This document shows positions 8,203-15,500 of a stretch of DNA of 38,830 nucleotides, piece by piece. Origin of the DNA: Methanocorpusculum sp. (GTDB lineage: Archaea; Halobacteriota; Methanomicrobia; Methanomicrobiales; Methanocorpusculaceae); NCBI GenBank assembly GCA_017408885.1, contig JAFQTT010000005.1:1-38830 (forward strand), written 5' to 3'. Below the pieces are notes generated by a model that saw nothing but the letters and a program-made list of their open reading frames with translations, did no database searches and was not told the origin of the DNA. Position 1 is the stretch's first letter. Each line of letters starts with the position of its first letter. Made by a program: the position numbers and the translations under genes.

Positions 8203-8507
8203 TTTGGTTTTCTCCTTTTTTGGTTTACGAGAAGAGGCGCGAGCCGAAGGGACGCACGTTTTTCAAACGTGCTTATGGCTTAGTCACTGACGTTCCCTCG
8301 CCGGCTCAAGCCGGGAGCACATACCGGCTCCGGTTGTGCGACAGGAGCAGACAAAAAAGCGGGTTTAGAGAGAGCAGGTGCTTTTTTGTCTGCTCTCTCT
8401 TCTCTACTATACTATTCAGTGTTTGGAGGGATAAATACGTATGGCGAGGTTCGATTTATTATGTCTGGCATAGTTCATATTCAATCAAGACAAATAGAAT
8501 AGTTACA
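8203..8507. other. Hairpin-rich gene-free stretch
   Basis: This stretch has no supported gene. GCACGTTT (8254-8261) and AAACGTGC (8265-8272) form a perfect 8-bp hairpin. GC-rich repeats of GCCGG/CCGGC type lie around 8300-8335. A 16-bp perfect inverted repeat lies at 8345-8360/8380-8395. TACTATACTATT near 8405-8416 could be an A/T box for the DUF3800 gene. GGAGGG (8426-8431) precedes an ATG (8441) that opens only a 10-codon frame. Confidence 0.6.
8345..8400. repeat. Two overlapping, mutually exclusive hairpins
   Basis: Left arm 8345-8360 (GAGCAGACAAAAAAGC) is the perfect complement of 8380-8395. A second pair, AGAGAGAGCAG (8367-8377) with CTGCTCTCTCT (8390-8400), is also perfect and uses part of the same right arm, so an RNA could form only one at a time. 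It sits upstream of the DUF3800 gene and, in the other direction, of the orphan acidic gene. Confidence 0.75.
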
Positions 8508-9083
8508 GTGCACGTCTATATTGATGAATCTGGGATTCTAACTCCAGGACAAGGCGACTATTTTATAGTAACAGCATATGCTGTGGATGATACAGCTGTT
8601 GCCTCACGCTGTCTGAAATTGATTCGTCAAAATCTGAAAAAGCAGTATAAGAAAAATGGGGAACTCAAATACAACAACAGTTCTCCGGAAATTCGGAAAA
8701 AGATTCTGTCCTGTATTGCAAAACATGATTTTCAAGTCTATTACTGCGCATATGAGAAGACAAATCTGACGCGCAGTCAACTCCGGGTAAAAGGAGAGAT
8801 TTTTTCAACTCTTGTTCTGAAGATTTGTGAAGACTGCGGTGAGATTGACGCAGTCTATATCGATAAGTTTCTGAAAAAGAGTCAGGAAGCAGAGTTCACA
8901 TCGTATTTCACTGATTTTTTACCAGAGGATGTCATCTGTTATGTTGATTCCCAAAGATGTCCCGGGATTCAGGTGGCGGATTTCCTTTCTGGAACACTGA
9001 ACAGGATGTATAACTATCCGGATAAAGCAGATGCTGACGTGTGCTATGCAATAATTAAACAAAATGTAATAAAAGTCAGGTGA
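8508..9083 (+). CDS. DUF3800 protein
   Basis: The protein (191 residues from a GTG start) matches the DUF3800 family. It opens with HVYIDESG and has a late VDSQRCPGIQVADFLSG block. These conserved acidic motifs recall an RNase H-like fold; the family is common in mobile and defence contexts but lacks an agreed function. The start is uncertain. GTG at 8508 is the nearest plausible codon and has no good ribosome site, whereas GGAGGG (8426-8431) serves an out-of-frame ATG at 8441. The frame stays open upstream to 8220 without family-like content. The gene is convergent with the HTH operon. Its base composition is AT-richer than the housekeeping genes, consistent with transfer. Confidence 0.8.
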   Translation: MHVYIDESGILTPGQGDYFIVTAYAVDDTAVASRCLKLIRQNLKKQYKKNGELKYNNSSPEIRKKILSCIAKHDFQVYYCAYEKTNLTRSQLRVKGEIFSTLVLKICEDCGEIDAVYIDKFLKKSQEAEFTSYFTDFLPEDVICYVDSQRCPGIQVADFLSGTLNRMYNYPDKADADVCYAIIKQNVIKVR

Positions 9084-9085
9084 TC

Positions 9086-9139
9086 CCTCCCGTACTTTGT
9101 CGGTTCACCCGCAGGTGACTGTCTTCCGTTTCCGGGAGG
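9086..9139. terminator. Bidirectional hairpin between convergent genes
   Basis: CCTCCCG (9086-9092) pairs with CGGGAGG (9133-9139), enclosing an inner TCACC/GGTGA hairpin (9105-9109, 9114-9118). It lies just past the DUF3800 stop and faces the 3' end of the minus-strand operon, so it may end both transcripts. Confidence 0.45.
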
Positions 9140-9189
9140 ACTTACTCACATGTTTATTACATTGGTTTATACGATTATATACTTTTGTC

Positions 9190-9390
9190 TCATAGCCGAA
9201 GACGCTTCTTCATGTCCTCTTTGATTTGGAATTTCTTGGTGTGCAGTCCATGATGTCTCATGGCATTCTTGACTGATTCCCGTGAGCATCCCAGGCGCTT
9301 TGCTATTTGGAGCGGTGTCTTTTCTTCATCAATGAGTTTTTGCAGTACTTTTTTGTCTGCAAGTTCTTTGATATCTTTCCATGTCTTCAC
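9190..9390 (-). CDS. Small helix-turn-helix protein
   Basis: This 66-residue basic protein has a helix-turn-helix core: TPLQIAKRLGCSRESVKNAMRHHGL is the recognition region (roughly residues 25-49), followed by a Lys/Arg-rich tail ending MKKRLRL. It is the last gene of the five-gene minus-strand operon and overlaps the preceding gene by four bases. It could be a regulator of the element or a DNA-targeting partner of the HNH protein. No closer family can be named. Confidence 0.72.
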   Translation of the reverse strand: MKTWKDIKELADKKVLQKLIDEEKTPLQIAKRLGCSRESVKNAMRHHGLHTKKFQIKEDMKKRLRL

Positions 9391-9872
9391 TTTACAACCA
9401 CCTCGAAGCGGTCATGGCTTTTCTGAACCATAAGATACGGCGCGGTATACTCAGCACCCAGGGCTTCTTCCAAGTCTTTGACTGTGATAAGCGCCTTCTC
9501 CAACACAGCCGCTTCGCCTGCTTTTTCCACACACTGGGAATAGAGCACACTTGCTCCTAATATGCTCTGTGCAGTACGCCCATCCAGATGCACGAGCTCC
9601 GAGTACACATCAGGATAATCCTCGCGTACTCTCTCTAATCTTACGCGGCGTGTTTCGCGGAAGTGTTCAACAATTGTGTAGACTTCAGACGTCAAACCTT
9701 CTTTTCTGATGCGGTACACTGCGTCACGGAATGCATCAGCATACACGCGTGCAAGCCCGGAAAGGGCGTCAGCCATCTGCGAGTAATACAGTGCCGGAAG
9801 ATAGGCATCCACATCATCCGGTTCCGGAAATGCCGCAAGAAGAGCCTGCCATACTTCGTCATATGTCGGCAT
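9387..9872 (-). CDS. Unknown protein of the HNH operon
   Basis: I do not recognise this 161-residue, mostly alpha-helical, acidic protein. It begins MPTYDEVWQALLAAFPEPDD and has no signal peptide, membrane segment or metal motif. The long helical middle (RIRKEGLTSEVYTIVEHF, then RRVRLERVREDYPDVY) suggests a coiled or bundled fold. It starts one base after the stop of the HNH gene and overlaps the small HTH gene, so translation is tightly coupled. A structural or accessory role in the same element is inference. Confidence 0.7.
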   Translation of the reverse strand: MPTYDEVWQALLAAFPEPDDVDAYLPALYYSQMADALSGLARVYADAFRDAVYRIRKEGLTSEVYTIVEHFRETRRVRLERVREDYPDVYSELVHLDGRTAQSILGASVLYSQCVEKAGEAAVLEKALITVKDLEEALGAEYTAPYLMVQKSHDRFEVVVK

Positions 9873-10385
9873 TTAGAGCCTCCCGGACTGCATAGCCTTT
9901 GGCGGGTGTTTGTAGGTTTCGCGGCGTACAATCTCTCCAACTGAGGTTTTTGAGATGCCGTAGGCTTGTGCCAAAGTGCGCTGTTTCTCTCCTGCTGCAT
10001 AGCGTCTTCTGATTTCCTCTGCATTTTCGTAGGTGAGTTTTCTAATGCGGTTCTCATCACGGAAGACAAGTCTGAGGTTTTCGAGGCGGTTGTTTTCTTT
10101 GTTTCTGTCAATATGATCTACTTCTGCGTTGAGTGAAGTGGGTATTCCCCGACAGAGAATCCAGATTGCACGATGCAGGGATATTTTTCCTTTGTACTCT
10201 GAGTCTCCGTGTTTTACTTCGATGTGGATTGATGGATATCCGGAGCTTGGTGCGGGTTTTATGAAGTCCTGTATGCAGTTGGAGTAGATTCTTCCAGTGT
10301 CAGGGTGTGCCACCCAGTCGCCACGCATGCCTTTGACGAAGACTGCAAAGTCTGATGCCCTAATGAGGTTGTCAGTTTTTGCCAT
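9873..10385 (-). CDS. HNH endonuclease with C-terminal HTH
   Basis: The 170-residue protein has an HNH_3-type nuclease core: LHRAIW (70-75), then VDHIDRNKENNRLENLR (89-105), the zinc/metal-finger-like signature of free-standing homing or phage HNH nucleases. A C-terminal helix-turn-helix (about 118-155; QRTLAQAYGISKTSVGEIVRR) would give DNA specificity. The start at 10385 is chosen because GGAGG sits 7 bases upstream; a longer frame to 10547 is only overlap with the neighbouring gene. It overlaps the preceding gene by 14 bases. Such proteins are typical of viruses and other mobile elements. Likely role: a site-specific nuclease of the element or a homing endonuclease. Confidence 0.85.
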   Translation of the reverse strand: MAKTDNLIRASDFAVFVKGMRGDWVAHPDTGRIYSNCIQDFIKPAPSSGYPSIHIEVKHGDSEYKGKISLHRAIWILCRGIPTSLNAEVDHIDRNKENNRLENLRLVFRDENRIRKLTYENAEEIRRRYAAGEKQRTLAQAYGISKTSVGEIVRRETYKHPPKAMQSGRL

Positions 10386-10818
10386 CTTCTTCCTCCTCTC
10401 TCCTTTCGAATCGGAAGAAGGTTTCAGGTTCGCTGAAACGGATAAAAAGTTCCATGCAGGTGTTTTCGAATATTTGGGGGCTGCATCCGATTCTGTCTGC
10501 CGCACGGAGTATGAGGCTTCTGATTGTTTTTGATGCGGTCTCTGCAATCATTCCAAGCTGGTTGTAGAAGCCGGAGCTTCCAAGTGTTTGGAAGATGATG
10601 TCATCTGCACAGATACGGCAGTCGACAACAAGCTGCATGTCGTCTGTTTTGGAGTGCTGTTCTTCTTCGCGGGTTACTTTTTTGTGGTTTGCGTGCGAAT
10701 CTGTAAGAGAAGAGCGGGACATCTGCATTGATTTGGTCGTCATGTGCGCCCCCTCTTCTTTTTTGTCTGTTTCTGTCTGGTTAGGTGTTCCAGTTCCAGG
10801 GTTTTGTGTTTGTGTCAT
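10372..10818 (-). CDS. Unknown protein of the HNH operon
   Basis: This 148-residue protein is not recognised. The first 60 residues are polar and low in hydrophobics (MTQTQNPGTGTPNQTETDKK), probably disordered. The rest (about 60-145) looks globular and helical, with QLVVDCRICADDIIFQTLG and a tail of consecutive Glu/Arg residues. Cysteines at C-R-I-C are too isolated to propose a zinc site. It overlaps both neighbours (4 and 14 bases). An alternative in-frame ATG lies at residue 25 (MTTKSMQMSRSS). Confidence 0.68.
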   Translation of the reverse strand: MTQTQNPGTGTPNQTETDKKEEGAHMTTKSMQMSRSSLTDSHANHKKVTREEEQHSKTDDMQLVVDCRICADDIIFQTLGSSGFYNQLGMIAETASKTIRSLILRAADRIGCSPQIFENTCMELFIRFSEPETFFRFERREEEEDGKN

Positions 10819-11270
10819 TCTTCGTCTCCTTCGAGATGTTCGTTTTTGTAGTCGTTTAGTTCTTTTCGGTGTATGTTTTCGAATCTGTGGTAAGCCTTCT
10901 TTAGTTCGCTTTCTGTGAGCCAGAGGTTTGTTTTCTCATGGATGATGCGTCTTAGGTCTTTCCAGGTTCTGTCTAATGCGAGGTCTGCTCCGTGTATGGC
11001 AAGAACCGGGAGCAGGTATTCGCGGATTGTGCTGTCGAGCAGCGCTTCGATTTGTTCTTCGCTTTCGGAGGGTAGCTGTGTGTCTATCCAGTCACGAACT
11101 GTTTGTTCGAGGCTTTCTGATGCCTGCCCTAAGGCTGCTTCTGCAACGGCTGTGAAGAAGTCAGTCCGCGAGGCAAAGCCGGAGCGCTTGATGCGTTGGT
11201 CTAGTTTTTGTGCGGTGTCGCGTTTCATTTTGAAGTAGCATATGGTGTCTTTTCGTTTTTGCTTTGACAT
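10815..11270 (-). CDS. Ribbon-helix-helix-like regulator, first gene of the HNH operon
   Basis: The 151-residue protein has an N-terminal segment (residues 9-50) with the strand-helix-helix pattern of CopG/Arc-type DNA-binding proteins: ICYFKMKRDTAQKLDQRI, then SRTDFFTAVAEAAL. The C-terminal 100 residues are helical and unassigned. GGAG lies about 5 bases before the ATG. Directly upstream is a tandem array of four TTAAC heptads (11292-11319) lying between an A/T-rich box and the start, a good position for autorepression by such a protein. RHH proteins commonly regulate plasmid or viral operons; the fold call is by eye. Confidence 0.7.
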   Translation of the reverse strand: MSKQKRKDTICYFKMKRDTAQKLDQRIKRSGFASRTDFFTAVAEAALGQASESLEQTVRDWIDTQLPSESEEQIEALLDSTIREYLLPVLAIHGADLALDRTWKDLRRIIHEKTNLWLTESELKKAYHRFENIHRKELNDYKNEHLEGDEE

Positions 11271-11291
11271 GCTGTCTCCAATTTTCTTTGA

Positions 11292-11319
11292 CCTAACTCT
11301 TAACGCTTAACACTTAACT
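11292..11319 (-). promoter_or_regulatory. Four tandem TTAAC heptads (operator or iterons)
   Basis: Four 7-bp units (CCTAACT, CTTAACG, CTTAACA, CTTAACT) are stacked without gaps about 22 bases upstream of the ribbon-helix-helix gene. They lie between an A/T-rich stretch (about 11325-11340) and the ribosome site. This suggests an operator over the transcription start. Confidence 0.65.
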
Positions 11320-11383
11320 CGTGTTTTTTGCTTATTTTTTTGATATCAGGTCATTTTCGTGTTTTTTAGTGTGCGATAGGTTT

Positions 11384-11407
11384 TATAGTTTGAAAGTCTA
11401 AACTATA
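11384..11407. promoter_or_regulatory. Palindrome TATAGTTT-N8-AAACTATA
   Basis: Perfect 8-bp arms (11384-11391 and 11400-11407) flank 8 bases. The arms contain TATA-like sequence and could be a plus-strand promoter with an overlapping operator. It lies between the two heptad arrays. Confidence 0.55.
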
Positions 11408-11459
11408 CAACAAGGAGAAACAGGCTGCCTCTTCTCTCGTGTGAGAGAAGGAGTTTGGC

Positions 11460-11510
11460 ATGGGTGTTTCCTTTTTTGCTGTTTTTTGTTGGTTAAGCGT
11501 TAAGTGTTAA
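11460..11510 (+). CDS. Possible 16-residue leader peptide
   Basis: ATG at 11460 is preceded by AAGGAG with 6-base spacing, one of the best ribosome sites in the window, yet the frame (MGVSFFAVFCWLSVKC) ends after 16 codons. A perfect hairpin, CTTCTCTC (11431-11438) with GAGAGAAG (11443-11450), lies immediately upstream and overlaps this site; another AAGGAG sits at 11412-11417. The stop falls within the inverted heptad array. It may be a leader peptide, a small membrane peptide, or chance. Confidence 0.3.
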   Translation: MGVSFFAVFCWLSVKC

Positions 11511-11515
11511 GAGTT
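11490..11515 (+). promoter_or_regulatory. Inverted TTAAC heptad array
   Basis: On the minus strand this reads CTTAACA, CTTAACG, CTTAACC plus a partial unit. It is the same motif as the array at 11292-11319 but in the opposite orientation, about 170 bases away. Confidence 0.6.
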
Positions 11516-11917
11516 GTGTCACCTCCATTTCGCGTTGTCTGGTACGGCTGATTTTTGTTTGAAGTGTTCTGCCGCGTTTGTTTTTGCTTTGTATTCCTGT
11601 TTTTCAGGTGTTGAAAGCTGTGCTTCCTGTTTGGTTTTTTGGCTCGTACAGGTAAGCGATGAATTGTTGTTTTGTTGGGTATTTTAATGTTTTTGCAGAT
11701 GATATTTTGATAATTTGTCTAATTTGCAGGGCTGTTTCAGTTATATGTGTGTTTGGATTTTTAGAAAAGTGTATGATGGATTGGATAGGTGATAGAAAGG
11801 TATTTTGATTGTAAAAGAGGTTATTTTCAGGTGTTGTAATGGGGTTTTGTGCGCGGTTTGTATGGGGTTTTAGGGCTATCGCGCGTGTTTTGTTAGAAGT
11901 TAGATTGGTTTTTCCAC

Positions 11918-11935
11918 TCCTATCTTAGAAGGAAT
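11918..11935 (+). repeat. 18-bp inverted repeat, left copy
   Basis: TCCTATCTTAGAAGGAAT here is repeated as an exact inverted copy at 12436-12453. The pair encloses the 249-bp foldback element. Confidence 0.7.
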
Positions 11936-12022
11936 ATATGTTTTACACCATGTTAAAGGTGTTGTAGAAATGGTGATTTTATGGGTAAATGATTGATGTT
12001 TTCTTCCAGCTTTGGACACCTT

Positions 12023-12271
12023 TGGAAAAAACCGCAGACCACGCAGACGCGGGCTTACAGCCCGCAGCGATCAGTCGCTTTCGCCTTCGGCGAACTGCCC
12101 CCGCAGCCGCTTTGTGGTCGCTTGTTTCAGATTTGGGACGATATTATTGGTTATTTTAATAGCAGTTCTGCAGCTCCAAAGCGGCTGCGGGAGCAGCTCG
12201 CGAGTGGAACGAGCGAGAGCGACGAGCTGCGCAGCCGTCAGGCTGCGTCTGTGTGGTCTGCGTTTTTTCCA
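12023..12271. repeat. 249-bp foldback (MITE-like) element
   Basis: The ends TGGAAAAAAC and GTTTTTTCCA are complementary, as are the following 25 bases apart from a few mismatches. A perfect 15-bp inner pair is CCCGCAGCCGCTTTG (12100-12114) with 12177-12191. Only about 62 central bases (12115-12176) are unpaired. No reading frame in it is credible. It may be a non-autonomous transposon-like element or a structured GC-rich repeat. Confidence 0.65.
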
Positions 12272-12435
12272 GTTGTGACAGAGATGGGAAAATATCATTC
12301 GAAAAATGTGGGCAGTGAAAATCTATTTTTTTAGGACTAAAATAATTTTTTCAGATATCCGAACAGTCAATCTACTTTTCCATCAAAAAATCGGCAAAAT
12401 CCTTCGTTTTCCAATATGACCCATTTTTGGTTTCA

Positions 12436-12453
12436 ATTCCTTCTAAGATAGGA
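12436..12453 (-). repeat. 18-bp inverted repeat, right copy
   Basis: ATTCCTTCTAAGATAGGA is the exact reverse complement of 11918-11935. Each copy is also nearly palindromic on its own, as a protein-binding site would be. Confidence 0.7.
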
Positions 12454-12506
12454 ATGCAATGACCTATCTGTCTTTAGCGAATATCCTATGATTCGCTGTA
12501 GATTAC

Positions 12507-12528
12507 CAATTGCGCAATTGAAAGAGGT
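12507..12528 (+). promoter_or_regulatory. 14-bp palindrome and ribosome site before the surface protein
   Basis: CAATTGCGCAATTG (12507-12520) is a perfect palindrome, followed directly by GAGGT (12524-12528), the likely ribosome site. The palindrome is a good operator candidate or 5'-leader hairpin. Confidence 0.55.
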
Positions 12529-12539
12529 CTAAATTGACT

Positions 12540-15500
12540 ATGAAAACTAAGAAAACACTTCAGCACATTGCAGCTGTTGCGGTTGTTCTTCTGACGCTCT
12601 GTTTGGTGTTTGCAGCACCGGTTAGTGCGGAAGAAGTAACAGCAGAAAACTTAGCAACACTGCTAGGTGCTGGTACAAGTGTTACATTACCAGATAACCT
12701 CAAGGTTACAACTCCTATTACTATTACCCAGGATGTAACTCTTGAGTTAAATGGTCACACTCTTACTTATGATGGAGACAATTTCATCACCGTTAATGGT
12801 GGTAAGTTTATTATCACTAATAATGCTGATGAGGGATTTGTACAAGCTACAAATAAAGTAGTTATCGTAAATGCTGGTAACCTTTCCATTGAAAATGCAT
12901 GGGTAAAAGCAACAAATGCTTATGCTATCTACATCTCTGCTATGGATGATGAGAACCGCAATACCCTTGTATCCATTGATTCTGGTTCCTATGTAGATGC
13001 TGAGGCAAACCCGGTTATTGCAATAAGTAATAACCTTAATTCTGGTGTGACAACCGCCAAGGGAGTGACCTTAGATTTTGCAGGTATGATTCGTGGTTCA
13101 AATACTGCAAATGGTATCTGGATTGATGGAGATATCCAGGATGTAGAAAATCCGCCAGAAATCATCTTAAGAGATGGCTCTAGAATTCAGATGGGTGAAG
13201 GCGACGAATCCTGTGCAATCTATGCAGCAGGATATGGTTCCTGGACCTTTGATGCACCGACTGACACTGAATCTATTTCATTTGGACCTGATTTAATGGC
13301 AGATGATCCATTAAGCATCAAAGCAGGTACTTTTGTAATTAATGGTGGTTTCTTCCTTGCTAAAGGATCTTATGTAGAGAACCCTGAAGCTGACTACAAT
13401 GGTTCTGAACCAACAGGTTCTGCAATTAGTATCACTGGTACTGACGGCTATGCACGTGAAGTCAGTGTTACCATTAATGGAGGTAAATTCCAGAGTACCA
13501 ATGGACATGCACTCTTCGAAGGTGTACGAACCAATGAAGGAAGCGGTCTTGATGAGAATGGATTAATTGACATCAACGGTGGTATTTTCGTAACAAATGC
13601 AGCACTTCCAGCAATTCAGTATACTCCTGGAGACAACAGAATTGATGTAACTGGTGCAACAATCGAAGCTAACAACTATGGTGCTCTTAAAGCAGCTCTT
13701 GAAAGCGGCGTAAAAGAGGTAAAAGTAATTTATGCTATTGATGCAGGTGAGGTTACAAAAGAGAACCGTATCACAGTTCTCAAAGACACCATGCTGAATC
13801 TGAATGGTATGACTATTACTGCAGATTTAGATGGAGCAACTTCATTCATTGTTGTTGGTAGTACTGATGGTGATGTGCCTGTTGAATTCACTGTAACCAA
13901 TGATATCACTTCTGAGAATGGATATGCCTACGAAGGTTATGGCACTATTGACGTCACTCAGGATGGCGATGGCTGTCTCTTCTACGTCTGTGATGAAAGT
14001 ACTCTTACCATTAGGGGAGGTACATATAAAGCAGGTTACTATGTTGTAGCAAGCAATGCAAAACCAGGAGACAATGGTCAGGTACATGCTGATATCAATA
14101 TTGATATCATGAATGCATACTTTACCAGTACTGCTGATTCTGCCTTCTACATTCCAGTAACCAGTGAAACCATCATTGCTGGAGAGACAGAAATAACTGG
14201 TGTTACTGGTGGTCTTGAACTGAGATCTGGTTCTGTAACTCTCTCTGATAACGTCAAGATTAGTGCAACTGGTGAAGGTAGTACTGCAGACAAAGCATCT
14301 GGTGATGGATCTCTGATGGATGGATCTGCAATTATCCTCCACAAGAACGGAGACAGCTATCCTGGAGACATCGAGTTAACTATTGGAGACAATGTTGAAC
14401 TTTCCAGCTCCAATGCAGCAGCAATCAGCAACTATGTGCTGAATACTGATACTGGTGATGTAACTGTTACCATTAGTGACAATGCCAAATTATCCGGAAC
14501 TGCAGCACTGGAAAACAAGATTTACACCAGTGTAACTGATGTCGAAAACAAGGGAACATTCAATCTCAATGGTGGTCTCTACAAAGCAACAGAAGTTACT
14601 CTGTTTAAGGGAATTGAACCTATCTATGGCGCAGGTTCTTACCTCTCCGAGACTGCTGATGAAGATGGTTTCTATGCTGTAGCACAGAAGCCGCTCACTA
14701 TCATATATCACGATGGTTTAGAAACTGCAGAAACCTCTGAAGTAACCATCGAAGATGATGCAGAAAATGTCAAGATTGCAGGTAACATCTTCACCCATGA
14801 AGGTGCAGCATTCCTTGGATGGAACGCCACTTCTGCAGAAGGTCTTGATGTTGACTACTTAGGTGATGCAGAGGTTTCTGTTGTAGGCCTCTATTTCGGT
14901 GATGACCGTACTCTCACTCTCTATGCTGTTTGGCAGTCTGTCGTAGGTGACAAGATTGAAATTGAATCTACATACGATGAAGGCACTGGAAACACCACTG
15001 CAACCTTTACTGATGCAACAGTAATCACTGAAGTACCAGAAGACCTCCAGTTTGAAAACACCACCTGGATTTCATACAATGGTGCTGAGATTGCTATCAT
15101 CTTTGCAAATGCAGCTGACAATGAATCCTTCAATGGTGAGGACTTAGATGCACCAATTCTTGGAGCTATTGCGGTAACTGGTGGTTTATCTGCTTACACT
15201 GGTGGTGACGGCTGTACTGATTATGCAGTTGTTATTACTATGAATAATCTCACCGACATCCCGGAAATTGACGGATCCTTCAACCAGACTGTTGCAGATC
15301 TTCTGCCGTCAGACTTAGATGAAGTCATTACCATGATTTCTGCTGATGCTGACAACTCGAAACTTGCAGAAGTTTATGTCATCTTTACTATTGGTAAATT
15401 ATCTACTGATGTAGAAGAAGGATTTGTTGGATACCATGTTTCTGGTGACCTGGCAACTAAATTGCCTGATGATAAATTCAAGATTGAAGAGTCAGATGAT

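Larger units (their letters stand above)
11271..12539. other. 1.27-kb gene-free region with operator arrays and a foldback
   Basis: I see no ordinary gene here. The left third (11271-11520) holds heptad arrays, palindromes and a 16-codon ORF with a strong ribosome site. 11521-11915 is strikingly G/T-rich on the plus strand and lacks reading frames. 11918-12453 is an 18-bp inverted repeat pair enclosing a 249-bp foldback (12023-12271). 12507-12520 is a perfect palindrome just before the surface-protein gene. The whole may be an origin, control region or remnant of the neighbouring mobile element. Confidence 0.6.

Noticed and set aside
8220-8507. N-terminal extension of the DUF3800 protein
   Set aside because: The frame is open, but it runs through hairpins, starts with TTG, and shows no protein-like content before HVYIDESG.
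11993-12334. 113-codon plus-strand frame
   Set aside because: It reads straight through the foldback element, and opposite-strand and alternative frames are equally open; no ribosome site.
5917-12534. Element integrated at tRNA-Arg
   Set aside because: The accessory region begins about 1.6 kb past the tRNA, two ordinary genes lie between, I see no repeat of the tRNA 3' end, and no integrase gene is present.
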